Counted from the first letter of the stretch, positions 1 to 13,159 are shown. The stretch: 64,000 nt of DNA from Dolomedes plantarius (GCA_907164885.2 OU015501.1:62575193-62639192); one strand, 5' to 3'. Notes: a model not told the origin generated them from the sequence alone. Numbers and translations: made by a program.

Positions 1-920
1 CTCAGTCACATCACGAACCATAGCATAGCACATGCAGTCTGTAACGCATCATCCAGTGTCTGCGCGTACCATTCGACGCCGTTTACAGCAGAGTGGTCTG
101 TCCGCAAGACGTCCATTGCTTTGTCTACCCTTGACGCAGAACCACAGACGTCTCCGTCGCCAATGGTGCGATGACGGAAGGATGTGGACGGCAGAATGGA
201 ATGAAATTGTCTTTACTGACGAGTCACGCTTCTGTCTGCAACACCATGATGGTCGCATTCGAGTCTGGAGACACCGTGAAGAGAGGATGCTGAACAGCTG
301 CGTTATGCACCGCCACACTGGTCCTGCACCGGGTATTATGGTATGGGGCGGTTTTGGATATCATTCTCGCACACCTCTAGTACGCATTGCCGGTACTTTA
401 AACAGCCAGCGCTACATCTCCGAGGTGTTGGAGCCAGTTGTCCTTCCTTACATTCAGGGCTTGCCCACAGCCATATTTCAACAGGATAATGCGCGACCAC
501 ACGTGGCACGCATTGTCCAACGGTTCTTCGTCAATCGCCAGATTGAATTGCTTCCCTGGCCGCCTCGCTCTCCGGATCTTTCGCCGATAGAAAACATGTG
601 GTCCATGGTTGCTCTACGATTGACCCAGATTCCATCCCCAGCTGCCACAGCAGATCAACTTTGGCAACGTGTGGAAGCTGCTTGGTCTGCTGTACCCCAA
701 GAACTCATCCAAAGTCTCTTTGAATCAATGCCGAGGCGTGTGGCAGCGGTGATCTCCAACAATGGCGGCTACTCTGGCTACTGATTTTGGCTGGAACCAC
801 ACTTCACAGAAGTCTATAAATTTAATCATTTGATACTTGGTCAACATGTTATCTACAAAATAAATTTTGTTGTGATATCTCTTGTCTTTCTTGGTGTTGC
901 AATTTGGGTGGCCAGCAGTG
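1..920 (+). mobile_element. Tc1-like DNA transposon, left end outside window
   Basis: The right part of a Tc1-family element. It holds the transposase reading frame (2-784) and then a 3' terminal repeat that ends GGCCAGCAGTG at 920, followed by TA at 921-922, the target dinucleotide of this superfamily. The left terminal repeat and the transposase N-terminus lie off the window. Base composition is clearly less AT-rich than the surroundings and the coding frame is almost clean, which suggests a recent insertion. The family resembles Tc1 elements abundant in spider genomes (from memory, not checked). Confidence 0.85.
2..784 (+). pseudogene. Tc1-type DDE transposase, one in-frame stop
   Basis: Cut-and-paste transposase of the Tc1 family. 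The frame is open from codon 29-31 to the stop at 782-784, and the longest ATG-started piece begins at 32 (250 residues). In that numbering the catalytic triad is visible: FTDES (D63), QQDNARPH (D152) and SPDLSPIEN (E187), with 34 residues between the second D and the E, i.e. DD34E. The end, GGYSGY, is a typical Tc1 C-terminus. The same frame continues leftward through SVTSRTIA but is interrupted by TAG at 26-28, where the family normally has Gln (one C-to-T change), so this copy is probably dead. The N-terminal helix-turn-helix region is mostly outside the window. Confidence 0.9.
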
Positions 921-922
921 TA

Positions 923-1593
923 TATACATATAGATTTATCGCAATCTAACAAGGACGAAATATAAAACAAGGAATGGGGAAAATAAATTAGCTGCACTGA
1001 CCTTTGTAGAGCTGTAAACGAATGGTCGAAAGCCTTGAAGAGATATTAAAGAAATATTAATTAAAAAAATTTAGATAAAATGTCTCAAATTATCTCTAGC
1101 ACTATCTTAAGATGAGGAGATATTTAATTTTTATTACGTAAGTGTGAATATGTAAACTTCATTATAAAAATTATTTTAACTGATCTTTGGACATCTAAAG
1201 TATTGCTTATTAAAAATAGATAATATTTAGGTTCAAATGCAGACTACACTTCCTCAATACATATTTTTTATTTAATAAAGTAATATATATATATATATAT
1301 ATATAATGCAAATAACTGATTAGTATAATTATTTTTGAGATTGCGATAGCAGTGAAATGAATTAATTTGTAATAGAACTAACTTGGACTCTGATTCCGGC
1401 TAATTTGATTCTGATTTCTTTGACGGTAACTATAAATAACGGAGTACTTAATTTCTCTTTAGTGATTATGTGGACTTAATTATCTTTACCGTGGACATCA
1501 TTCATCAGTCTTCACTTAGAGAAGATCTGAATACGCAGGCAAAGAGGCCCGTAGTGATAATTATTCGATTGTATTTAAAATCTGATTGATTTA
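923..1593. other. AT-rich non-coding stretch
   Basis: No gene recognised. It holds a short (TA)n tract near 1284-1305 and otherwise unremarkable AT-rich sequence between two Tc1 elements. Confidence 0.6.
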
Positions 1594-3261
1594 CAGTGGC
1601 TCCCAAATCTGTTCGTACAATTACGATTTTCAATGAAATAGGGGTCTATCTATTAATTAAAATGAATATTTCAGAATGGGTATTTAATAATATCATCTAC
1701 AATATATTCTTAACAAAAATACATGAAATATTTTGAAAACATAGTAAAACTTTATTTTTAAGAAACCAGTAATCAAAAAGTAACAAAAACTTTATCTCAC
1801 AAAAGTCATCGTAGACTGAAGCATTTTCGGATAAATTCATAATTAAAATTATCTTCTGGCGCTTTATTTTTATTTTCGAATTGTGGTGGCGTTTAAAATA
1901 TCGTTTGGCTTTAATTTTTGCTTGCCTACTCCGTAATATTCTATTCATTATTTAAAAATTGCTAGTAGTCGTAAAGAAACAACAAACAGCATTCGAAAAT
2001 TGATTATTTTTCATCATAGTAGTGTTAAATCAGTTCGGAATATGGCTAAATTACTTAATTTATCCCATTATACTGTGAAGTATGTGATAAAATGCTTTAA
2101 AGAAGAAAATCGGATAGAAAACAAACTAAGAAAAGGTCGTCCGCCAAAGTTAAAAAAACGTGATCAGAGATTTATAATTAGAAAATTTGTGAAAAATCCA
2201 CGTTTTATTGCTGTAAAAGTTTCTGCAGAATTTAATGAAACATTTTCTACTTCAATTTCACCTGAAACTTTTCGACGAGTTCTCAGAGCAGCTGGATTAT
2301 ATGGGCGTTCTGCCCGTAGAAATTTTTTTGTGAGTGAGAAAAACAGAAAGCTTAGGCTTTCCTTCATACTATCAATGATAAATAAGCCCCAAAATATTGG
2401 AATAATGTCTTATTTGCCGATGAAAGCAAGTTTAACGTTTTTGGTTCCGATTGGCGTATAATTGTATGGAAAAGAAAAAATGAGGAACTTAAGCCCACGA
2501 ACTTAGTAGGAACAGTTAAGCATGGCGGTGGAGGTGTCCTTGTGAGGGGGTGATGTCAGCATCAGGACTAAGTATTTTGGTATTTATTGATGGCATAATG
2601 AATCTGTCTTCATGCTGTTTATATAAATATTTTAAGAAACAATTTAAAATTATCAGCCCAAAATTTGGGTATTGGAAACAACTTGTTTTTATCAAGATAA
2701 CGATCCTAAGCACACGGCTCTCAACGTTCGCCTCTGGTGTCTCTATAATTGTCCACAAGTTTTGAAAACATTACCTCAATCACCAGATTTAAACCCAATA
2801 GAACATATTTGGAGAGAACTGGAGGTTCGAGTACGAAAACACGACATTCACACGGAAAGCGAACTTAAAAACAATTATCATGGAAGAATGGATGAACATT
2901 GATGCAAAAATTACAAAAGAACTAAAGCAATCTATTCCCAGACGTTTAAAAGCTGTTGTGGCTGCTAAAGGATATCCTACTAAATATTAACTTAACGAAA
3001 AATTAGAATATTTACTAATATGTAGAGATTTTTTAGAAGTGTACGATGACTTTTGTGAGATAAAGTTTTTGTTACTTTTTGATTATTGGTTTCTTAAAAA
3101 TAAAGTTTTACTATGTTTTTAAAAATATTTCATGTAGTTTTGTTAAGAATAGATTATAGATCTTATTATTAAATAGCCATTTTGAAATATTCATTTTAAT
3201 TAAGGATAGACCCCTATTTCATTGAAAATCGTAAGTGTACGGACACTTTTGGGAGCCACTG
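1594..3261 (+). mobile_element. Tc1-like element with ~220-bp inverted repeats (IR/DR type)
   Basis: Complete element bounded by TA on both sides (1592-1593 and 3262-3263). Outer ends are CAGTGGCTCCCAAA and its complement. The inverted repeats extend about 220 bp (roughly 1594-1815 against 3040-3261) with scattered mismatches. Within each repeat the outer motif recurs at the inner edge (AAGTGTACG...ACTTTTG near 3039-3058 and 3232-3255), which is the IR/DR arrangement of Sleeping Beauty or Minos-like Tc1 elements. It encodes a decayed transposase between the repeats. Confidence 0.88.
2000..2990 (+). pseudogene. Tc1-type transposase, frameshifted remnant
   Basis: Decayed transposase of the flanking long-TIR element. 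The N-terminal paired-like helix-turn-helix region is readable at 2000-2400 (SVRNMAKLLNLSHYTVKYVI and a GRPPK hinge). A frameshift near 2390-2400 moves the frame to WNNVLFADESKF, which carries the first catalytic Asp. Further shifts follow, then QDNDPKHT and SPDLNPIEHIW near 2693-2810 with 34 residues between D and E (DD34E). The C-terminal KAVVAAKGYPTKY ends at a stop near 2988-2990. At least two or three frame breaks make it non-functional. Confidence 0.87.
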
Positions 3262-5315
3262 TATGTAAAATTTTCAATCATATATTTTATAGTTTATGAC
3301 AAATATTTTAGGTAGTGGTTGGAAATAAAAGTAATTTAATTCAGATTCCCCTATCTGAAATTCCATTTTCCAAAAACTTCTAGAAGTCTTGGGGGAAACT
3401 GAATTATTTTTTTTTCTTTGGACTTCTTCTACGTGAATGAGTCACGGGAGATCATTTCTCTTGCTCGGCAATGGCTTACGAAGTCGAATGGCGCTCTAAT
3501 CTTAAGAATCGAGTAATGGTCACGATCTCAAACGCCACTCTTTTATAGAAATAGGAGCATATGACTCATTTTCTTCTTAAGAGAGAAGTGATGTGTATAT
3601 TTTCACTTCAGAAATTTTTTATGACCTCTAGTAGAATTTTCATTCTGCAATTTGATGTTTGTGTAATATCTTATTTATATTGTTTCATATGATAGATGGT
3701 TTTGCAAGGTTTTTAGCACTGAAATTTACTTTAAATTGGTGATACATAGTTATGATAATTTTTATGCATAAAAAATCTATCTGAGGCAGCAAATAGTTGA
3801 AGCATGTCAATATAAAACCCAAAACCTTCAAAAATCACTAATTTTTCTTTATTGTTTTAAACACAATAGATTCGAGAAATAAATGTTCTTTTTAAATATA
3901 AAAGATCTTACAAAAAAATTTTACGTTGTACAGATTTTTACTGCTGCTATTAAAAAATATTAATAGACGAAACTGAATTGACATCTTATAACACGTTACA
4001 AGATTGGGTTTTTTTTTTCGCCACTAAAATATACGTTCGGATTAGCATTAATAAACTTTCAAAATTCATCAAGAGATTTTATTTGAATGTTTTATTTTCT
4101 GTTCTATCGTTTTTGGTCACAATTTCTAGAAAAAAAATTAGTTAAATGAATTTATATTTATAACAATAGCAAAAACAGAATTAGAGTTTGGATCCGGGAA
4201 TATTTCCTTTAAAATAACAAAACAAATCCACCAAATAAAGACACATTCAGTGAAATTTTAATAAATTTATTTCAAATAAAAATTTTGTTGAAAAACTAAA
4301 TATTTATCTGTACATAACACTGTGTTCCTATTGAACTTAAACAAGGAACGAGTTGCACTGAAATGAACATCATATAACAGATCTAATGAAATATTCATAT
4401 ACTTTCTTTTAATCTTCAAATTACATTTCTCTGCTTGTTTCCGGTGTAATTTTTCCCTCATTGTGAATGTGCCTCGTACTTAAGTGCACAAACCTGTCAT
4501 ATTTCAGCTTTTGGATCCTGTCCAGTAGATTTCTCAAGTAAATTCTTCAAGGAGGTAAACAGTTTTCTTTCCGGGAACATGAAAATAACACGTGTTGTTT
4601 CTTTGTACCTCTTCGCATTCTGTTACTAAAAATGGTTTTAAAATGGTTATCCGGAAAAGAAGGAAAAAGATTTTACCTAAAAATTATTTTTCTAGCAGTT
4701 TTTTTTTTTAATTACCAGAATCAAGATTCACAGATAATAGATATTTGCCTCGATTCCTTATTAATTTTGAGTAAGGAGGTTTCCGGTGGCAGTTTAGTTT
4801 AAAATCATATAACTAGGACTATTTCAAGAAAACTTTGCTGTGGTATCTTTATAACGATACACTTGTACTGCTGGAAAGCTTAAAAATATGAAGTTTAAGC
4901 AACAAAGTAGTGAGATATTAATTTGCCTGTTTAAATCATGCAGTTTAATGCTTGAAGAAGTGGAATATAAACACTTCTTAAACTACGATAATATTGAAGT
5001 AGGACAACTAATTTCGTGTTTACCGTGAAGCAACCTTTCGCCGGTTCGAAGGAGCATTATATGTGATTGCCCTGCAGTGCAAATCCCATACGCTAAAAAA
5101 AAAATATCTGTCTCTAAAAATGATTAAGAGAAAGTCTAGAAAGACGGATCTTTTGTTAAGTTTTACATCATACGGAAAAGCACCAATAAATTATTGTGGA
5201 TCAATGATTTTTCCTTTCACTAATTTGTTTTCTACAAGCACCTTGTGAGTACCTTCTAGCTTTTACTACCCGCAGAAGTCACATGCAGCTTTGGATAATT
5301 TTTATTTATTGTAAT
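3262..5315. other. AT-rich non-coding stretch
   Basis: Nothing recognised beyond poly-A/T runs. Open frames at 4267-4461 and 5063-5248 are short, AT-biased and lack family motifs. Confidence 0.55.
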
Positions 5316-5321
5316 AGCGAA

Positions 5322-5352
5322 GACCGTAGCACTCCAAACCAACCAACCAACC
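5322..5352 (+). repeat. 3' tail fragment of AACCA-tailed SINE
   Basis: The stretch ACCGTAGCACTCCAAACCAA followed by repeated ACCA units matches the 3' end of the SINE at 34941-35162 (opposite strand) and of the fragment at 33938-34000. Only the tail is recognisable here; upstream similarity fades. Confidence 0.6.
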
Positions 5353-5899
5353 TATTTATTGTAATATTGTCCCTAATCTTTTTAACTCTGTACTTAACTT
5401 AAACACAAACCATTGTAAATCTATATGTATTGTGCATGTATACCCATACACAGAGACACACATACAGTGGTATGCGTAAAAAGCCGCTGTAGAACTAACA
5501 TTATTTTCACATTAAATAATAGTGTATATCTAATGTATGAATTTATATTATCAAAACCAATTTTTTTATAACAATTATTTATGTAGATTTTACTTTGCAT
5601 TTAACCACTGTCCATCTATCATACAACATCGGTGTTGAGCAGCAACCTCGAGTTTAACATTTTGAAGAAAGGGATTTGAGGCCATTGAAATCATGAATTC
5701 GTAGCAGCGACAATGTAAAAGTACACGAGTATTTTTTTTAGCATGTAGCGTAAATTGGAAACATTTCCCTTTTTAAAGCCTTTCCTGGAAAGTCCTTTAA
5801 GCTGACATATCCACGTATATATAAATCCGTGCTTACCAATATTTTTGCTAGGTTTTAAGCTAATTGAGAAAAGAGATATAACCGTATAAATTCACTATA

Positions 5900-6378
5900 C
5901 ACCTGTCCCTCGATTTGTACGGTGCTCGGTTTACACGGTTTCGCTTTTACACAGTTTCTAAATTTTATAAATTAAAAAAATATATATCTATGTATTATTT
6001 GATTATTTGGCATTGAATCCACTCATTCACAGACGTTACAAGTGCATTGCGTCGCGTAGCATTGCGTTTAGCATTGGCGTCATTAAAGTAGATTTTGTTT
6101 CATTTCTATACTGTCATTCCTAGTTCAGTTCTACACGAGGTAAGACGTTATTTTTTGAAATACATATGTAAATAAATAATTTATCATTGCATATTACTTA
6201 AATTGCTTTGTCTTCACTTCGGCATAAACTCTTTGCATTTTAACACTGTTATTATAAACATAACTACGGCTTGCACCTATCCCCTTGTTTAATATGAATG
6301 CTGTGTCTTGTTTTACATGGTTTCGATTTACACGATTTGCCGTGGAACGTATCTTCCATGTAAATCGAGGGATAGGTG
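5900..6378. mobile_element. pogo/Tigger-like MITE (CACCTGTCCCTCGA ends)
   Basis: A 479-bp element with TA on both sides (5898-5899 and 6379-6380). Left end CACCTGTCCCTCGATTTG; the right end is the inverted complement ATCGAGGGATAGGTG with one or two mismatches. Inside the left arm the phrase TTTACACGGTTTCG is mirrored near the right end. There is no transposase frame, so it is non-autonomous. TA target and CA...TG ends fit the pogo/Tigger branch of Tc1/mariner (inference). Confidence 0.82.
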
Positions 6379-7043
6379 TACCTTATTATTTATTTCATCT
6401 GCTATCGTGAATTTTTAAAGTTATTTCGCTTTACCCATCAATTTTCGAAACTTTGATAATTCTTCTTTCTATTAATTAAGCAAATGTCCATTCGTAATTT
6501 TAGATATTTAAAATCCCTCCCCAGTCTATCACCTCAGGGACCTCCCGTTAACTACACAGGCTCGCTAAACCGTTCTACCACCGAAAATCGTTGACCGAAC
6601 CTCGCAGTTTTATGTCTCTCTCACTTAAATTCAAAATTTATTTCACGCCAAACAGGAGCTCTGCAAAATAATTATCTGCTATAAATGTTTTTTAATATGA
6701 AATATATGAAATCATCATAAATCCTTATTTTCTACTAAGATTTTTAGATTAATTGAATATTGTTGTAAAAGGCAGCCTTTGCAGAAAATTATTCATAAAA
6801 TAACAAAAAATGACTGATTTAATTTTCGGTGTAATACATAGAAAAATTCATTCATACATTTAGAAAATATTTAACATTTTTCATTTGCCTATAATTTTTT
6901 TCAACAATACCGAAATGGTATCATAAATTCACAGAAATTACATAAAAATAAAATTCATTTGTAACAACCGCTACTAAATCAGGGTCACATCTTTATATTG
7001 TCCTTAGCGGTACTTAACATACTCTTCAAATCCAACTGACAAG
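6379..7043. other. non-coding stretch
   Basis: No gene seen. A slightly GC-richer patch at 6520-6620 could be an old SINE on the minus strand, but no convincing promoter boxes were found. Confidence 0.45.
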
Positions 7044-7110
7044 TACGCCCAACAGCTAAGAGGTTGACCTTAGGCACCAGAGTCTAAAGGTTCGAATCCA
7101 GGATCCAGCA
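7044..7110 (+). repeat. tRNA-like SINE head
   Basis: CAGCTAAGAGG resembles a Pol III A box and GGTTCGAATCC is an exact B box consensus, about 35 bp apart as in tRNA. No paired acceptor stem could be drawn, so this reads as a tRNA-derived SINE fragment and not a tRNA gene. Confidence 0.5.
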
Positions 7111-7657
7111 TTTGTAGGCAGCTCTCAGATTCCACAGCGTCAAATTTACATACAACATATTATCCATATTATTCACATGCATTTTATCTGTCTGTCTTGT
7201 GCATGGTTTCATCTCTTATTTTGTGAAGATTTTTTCAAAACAAATCCTGCATTCATTATTGCATCAAGGAATAAAACACAAGCCTTGGACTCGGTATTTA
7301 CAGACAGCCCTCGATGTCCTAAATTATATGCTACGTATCATATTTATACGCCATATATTCTCCAAAGTTTTCGGCTATTTTATAGTTCAATGATAGATTA
7401 ATGAAATGAGTTGTCATAATAAATAATGTTGTCCACTACCATTATGAGTCCAATGATGGCACAAGTAGATTGTTATTTGCTCTTGTGACAATATCACATG
7501 TTTATCGGTTGGAAAGGTAAGGTAAAATAAGTATTTTAACTATTAAAAAATAATCTGAAGATTAAGAACTATAAATTATAAAATTATATAAGAAATAAAA
7601 CCGTGTTATAATAGGCTTACACGTATTCTAATATTATATACTATATATATATATATA
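7111..7657. other. AT-rich non-coding stretch
   Basis: Short overlapping frames at 7177-7401 have no recognisable motif. A (TA)n run lies at about 7630-7657. Nothing else is supported. Confidence 0.5.
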
Positions 7658-7940
7658 TGTCATGATTTGGACGAATGACAGAAATCAACTCGTTTAATTT
7701 AACACGTTTATTAATTCCATTAACTGCAACATAACCATGCTGGTTTAGAGAACAGCACGTATCACCAACACACACCAAGTTTCTCGTAGTACTAAGCAAA
7801 TATGAAATCACTCTTCTCCTCAGTCATTGCCAACCCAGGACAGCAAACGTGTCCAGCAGGTCATTCGACGAGAACCGGTTCCCCGACAAACTCCTGACTC
7901 TGATTCGGCGGGGGTCGTACTCAAAGTGAGGGACGAGTCA
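7658..7940 (-). repeat. possible solo LTR
   Basis: Read on the minus strand the segment starts TGACTCGTCCCTCACTT and ends CAAATCATGACA, with an AATAAA-like signal near its 3' side, as in a small LTR. It is less AT-rich than the flanks. No matching target duplication was found, so the LTR reading is tentative. Confidence 0.35.
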
Positions 7941-9679
7941 TTAAAAATAATAATTACTTGATATATTTCTTACACACACACACAACTTATTATAAGGAAA
8001 CTCGATTTAATAAATTTCATTCTTAGCTAGTTCTTTATTTTACTGTTCCTGAATCCCCCCAAAAAAGTCAATTAGAGAACAAAAGCTTTTAATTTAAAAT
8101 TCAAAACTTGTTTTACTAACGTAACTGATTCATTATCAAGTTGCATTTTTATTATGGTCATAAAGTTACATGCTAATTAACACTGCCAAAAATGAATAAT
8201 GATTGATGATAGAATCTACCGTCAGGTGAATGAACTTTATTCGATCCCATAAAGGGTCTTCGGAAACTATTTCTGTCAAGCGCGAACTGTCGGCGATTAC
8301 ATGTGCGTAGTCCACCACGAGAAAGTCCTTTTGTCCGAGCTGCAATGGTGCGTAAAAAATGCCCCAAACTTTTATTCAAGCGAGGTTCCTACGCAGAGGT
8401 GCATCGCTGTGAGCAATTGCTAGTCTACAATCAGAATGAATAAGTAGTGGGAAGAGAAATCAGTACTGCGATGTTCAATTCACCGAGCGAATTTTATTTC
8501 CGAGATGCTTAGTACATGAAGCGTGTCATAATGGAAGAATTGCTTTGCAATTCCTCATCGAGTAGTCGAGACTTTTCTTCCTATAATCGGATCGGAAAAA
8601 CACAATGTTCATATAATACTCTTGAACGGATTCACACAAAAAAATAAAATAATTCTGCCCGCGTTGGTATGGGAACTGTTTCATCGAAGTATAAAAGATA
8701 TAGAAAAGTATTGAATATTTGTGTTGGTAAGAAGTTGTTCTAAAATTTTGATGGTTATTAGGAACAACTTATTTGGTTAACTTCCAACGCGTTTATATCA
8801 TTCTATAAGAGCTCGATCTAGTTTTCGCAGGTAACAACTGTAATTATATTTCATTAACTTACAATACCACATAAATATTACTGAATTTATGACTAATATC
8901 AGGTATTAATCTGTAGGATATTTAGAATTGGGGTATGATCGCAACCCCAATTCTAAATTTGATTCTTAACAGTAGATGACAGAATCAGAATTTTATATCT
9001 ACAAGGGATAAAACACACAACATTTGAGTAAATCTAACATCTGTATTTTCAATGTATTATTCTATCAATTCTTATGGTTAGTTCAAGGCTCTTCCTTAGG
9101 GACAGAAGGTCAACATATAGCCTTAAACGACATCCTTATTTATTACAGAATAAAATCATGTAAAACTTGAACATTATTACGAACAATAAAACAATAGTTT
9201 TACAATGAAAAAGGGTTTATATCGAAGAAACTCGCTTATATGCGTATATTCTAACTATTAAGGTTTCTTTTCTCTATCCTTTAAATTCTCGATGTAGTCT
9301 TAAATATTTTGATCTTATAACAGAAGACACATTAGGAAATCAAATCATAAAATCCGTTTTACCCGCTTTTATTCCATCTTGATTTTATACTTTCAATGGG
9401 AGACGTAATGCAAAACATATCAAATAAGTTTCCGTCAACACTTTGGAAATTAGCTGATATTAAATCAAAGTTAGTCCTTAATTCAATCTAGGTCTCAAAA
9501 AGAGGAAATTAACAATGAATTGATATAAATCTAGAATTACATGTACAAAGTGGCATTTCTGGACGACCCAAGTGTCATATTTTTTTATCTATTTTTAATG
9601 TAGACTGCTAAATATTGTCAAAAAATCTTATAACGATGTGCACTCTATCATCTTTGTCACTGACATTTAATCTTCGCCT
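7941..9679. other. non-coding stretch
   Basis: No gene recognised. A GC-richer block at 8215-8380 carries a 68-residue minus-strand frame without known motifs. A perfect 15-bp hairpin lies at 8920-8958. Confidence 0.5.
8920..8958. repeat. 15-bp perfect hairpin
   Basis: Arms 8920-8934 (ATTTAGAATTGGGGT) and 8944-8958 are exact inverted copies with a 9-base loop. Confidence 0.8.
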
Positions 9680-9746
9680 ATAGAACATCTCAGCAGGAAT
9701 CGAACTAGAGACGTCACGTTGTCAGGACCATGTGCTGTACTATTGT
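9680..9746 (-). repeat. tRNA-like SINE fragment
   Basis: On the minus strand there is an A-box-like TAGTACAGCACATGG and, about 30 bp on, AGTTCGATTCC, close to the B box consensus. It could be the head of a tRNA-derived SINE or a decayed tRNA. No full cloverleaf was recognised. Confidence 0.45.
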
Positions 9747-12271
9747 AAATTCATTGCCATTCAATCATCAAATATAAAGTCATACTAAATTGATTGGAAG
9801 TTCATGCCTTTCAGTAAGATATTCTTACTGAATAGTTACATATGTGGGCAGTAATGAGTCTAAAACCACTATACTGTAGCTACGATAACCTCCCCAGGTA
9901 TTTTCCTTTGAATTGCTTAGTGTCATGTAAGACATTTTATCGCATCGAAAACTGATAAGCAATTTACATTAACTATTTTAGCTATTTTTCTAATAATCTG
10001 TTTTTTTAGACGCAAATTAGTTTTAAATTTTTTAACGCAAATTTAAAACTAACTTGCAAATTCCTAACCTCGTTTCCTTTCTTAAATACACTAAGACACA
10101 ACAAACCACTGAAAGAGCAAAATGTTTAAATTAAAGAAAACATTCTTTAATAATTCAATTGGATTATTTTATAAGTGTTGTCAACTGTTTTTGATCCAAA
10201 ATATCGTAAAACGTATTTTATTTATTACAGATGTGTAGATTTGCAGTCTTAGTGGTGACTGGCGATTTTTGTGGGTTTATTTTGCCTCTTTCAAAAGAAC
10301 TTTATTTTAACTTCTAAAGTTCAATATTTTCGTTTAAAAAAACTTGAATAGAGAGGAGACTGAGTAAACTCAAATTTCAAAGAAAAACATTTTTTGTAGT
10401 TTTATCTTAAGGCATTTTTCTCTTTTTGACAACATTTTCAAAACCTACATGGCTTCCAGTCACTTTCGTGAGACTTTGTTTGTCATGCCGAAGAGCTTCA
10501 GATAATGTCCATCTTCAGAACCATCAGATCACTTAATTTCTGATTCATCGTGTTATGAAGTGTACGTCACAAATTTCCAATTAATTTCTTCTGCCGTAAT
10601 AATCTAACAAGTAGCTTTGTCAAAAGATGCGTTGAGATCTCTAGCATCTCCCACTGAGTTAGGAAATTCCAGTAATATAGTATATTTAATTTATAAATAA
10701 ATGCAGTATTTGCAAATTTTTTAGTGAAATGCGGAAGTAGGAGAAGCATATCGATTTCATTCTGGTATATCGTAATCGATTTAGTCATCTCTCCGTAACC
10801 ATGATTTTCAACAGAGACATTTCATTGATTATTTTCAAAACTATCTCCGTCTTTCAAGGGATTTTCCTTTGCGTGCAATGAATGAGTCATAGTTTACGGA
10901 AGACTGAAAAGTACACAATGAAAACCTAGGAAACGACACTTGCAGAGAAAAGTAGAACAGAGTTGCGATTTGTTTTGGCCGCAAATAAAGTTATTTGAGT
11001 TATTCTAGACAGTTACTGGCACGCTTTGAGAAAAAGCAGTTCACATGAATCTTAAAATGCTCACACAATTTCACTGACTTCCAAAATAAAATGTCAGACA
11101 CATTTCCGTGGGATTTATAGAAAGAAACATAATATTTGGGATCTATATGAGTCATAAGATTTCTTATAGTAAAAATTTTTGGGCTATGTAAAAATTCCTT
11201 GGGCAATTTAGTTGCGTTTTTTAAATAAGAAAATATGGTAAGGGCAATTTTTTTTCATTTGATTTACTGAATCATAATTATTTTATCCATTTGCCACAGG
11301 TAAACTTTGTTACCTGAAAAAATGTACATAAAATTAATAATTTTTGGCGGGGAGGGAGGGGTACTTTACTCAAATATTTATCAAAGTACTAAATATTTCA
11401 GTCTAAGTTCAGTCTAATTCAGTCTCACAGTCAAAGTACGGTGGGCGTGATTTCAGAGCGGTTGCATAGAAAGCTCCCAAGGGTAATGGGTATATCATCT
11501 CAGGGCTAAGGGGTCATTAAACCTGTGTATTAGAAAGATTTTCTATAAGGCTATGGTATTTAGGAGAAGAGATTTCAAACAGTAGGATAAATGCCCACTG
11601 TCTAGAGCAATAATTCCGAAACTTTGAAAGCTTTCCGAAACTTTTTTTTAAGAATATTTTGGTGTAACTGATATTTCCGGCTGTTAGCTTTTAGCCTGTT
11701 TGTTATAGTTATAATACAGGAATTTTTTATAATTATAATAAAAGAATTTTAACTTTAGAAAAATATTTAGTACGGTAATAATGGTCTATTTTTATAATCT
11801 TAATTTTTATAATCTTAATAGAGTAATTCCCTCCCGATACCAAAATGTTTGTCTTTAAAAAAAGTTTTATGCATTACGAGAATATAATTCTTGCTTTCTT
11901 CTGTCGATGCAAAACAGTATTGGATTTTGCCATAGTTTTAGCGACATGGGGTTTACTATTTTGCACGTTTGATTCGCAAATAATATTCGATATTCAGTTG
12001 ATATGGAGGTCACTATCTGATAAAGCAAGATTAACAAGATCCTTTCACAAATTTAAGAAGTACAAAAGGAAATTCTGCAATAGTTTGATCTTGTGTCTTT
12101 GGGTGAATGTTGAGCATTTTCAGTTCCAATAAGTTTTTCCTTCTATGAAATTGGGAACAATCTTTCAAGAATATTTTATTTAATTAACTGGACTAGTATT
12201 GCAGCCTTAACCTTTTCCTTAAGGGGTGGGATAGCATATATCCCAAGAATACGGGCCCCCCCCCCAAAAAA

Positions 12272-12323
<52 letters not shown>

Positions 12324-13157
12324 TTCAATGGCCATTCTTAGAAATTGGGTATGAAATTTCCCGTTCTAAAGAGGTAATTGGAAAAATGGGCCCCGTAAGC
12401 TAAAGTTTAAGAGGGTCTGGTTAGTAAAAGACCATTTGACCGCTGACTATTAACTGACGGGCTCCTAGGAACCTACGAACATTTTTTTTTTTACATGCAC
12501 TGTGAATGTCCTGTAAATTTTAACCAGAAGTTTGTATCCAGGAATAATCTCACTGTAAATACATCAAGTAAGAGTTTTACGGCTAATTCAATTTAATTGA
12601 ATTAAAAAAATAAATCAGTTATATCGAGATCAGATAATTTTTCATTAAACACACCACATACATAAACTGATTACAAAGATACGATTTATGTAGATTTTTT
12701 GGACGTAAAATGTTTTTGCTCTTTACTTTTCTTCACAGCTAAAATGTGCGTTTGTCAGTCACAACTCATGTGTTTACATCAAACAAACAAAAATATGACC
12801 AAATAAATGCTACCCACGAGGAAACAGCTACAAATTCAGACAAATACTCCTCAGTTTTCAAGTTTGCAATAAAACTTCTTAAGACAGCTTGCTTCCGAAG
12901 AACAGGAAAAAAAGCATTTAAATTATCTTAATAGGTTTAAATATACATATTATTACTAAATTTATGATGACAAAAGAAAGTTAACGTTTACAGTACTTTT
13001 GGAATCGGACCATTTTTTTTGTATGTTGCATCTCGAATTCCTCAACTATCTAGCCTAAAAAGAGTTTAATTAGTTAATATATTTTATACATAAAATGTAT
13101 AATGATTTCCATAATTTATATTTCAAATCAGCAGACTTTTCGAAATAGGACAAGTCA
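9747..13157. other. long AT-rich stretch without genes
   Basis: Small open frames (for example 11845-12132, 95 residues) start with ATG but have no family motif, and their composition follows the AT-rich background. A C/A homopolymer run with a (TA)n microsatellite lies at about 12257-12320. Confidence 0.5.
12276..12320. repeat. (TA)n microsatellite
   Basis: Uninterrupted TA dinucleotides following a C-run and an A-run. Confidence 0.9.
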
Positions 13158-13159
13158 TA

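Noticed and set aside
7044..7110. A true tRNA gene
   Set aside because: A and B boxes are present, but no paired acceptor stem or clear anticodon arm could be made.
11845..12132. 95-residue + frame as a gene
   Set aside because: Composition matches the AT-rich background and no motif is present.
12226..12300. A piggyBac-type end (TTAACCTTTTCC)
   Set aside because: No matching inverted end with TTAA was found nearby.
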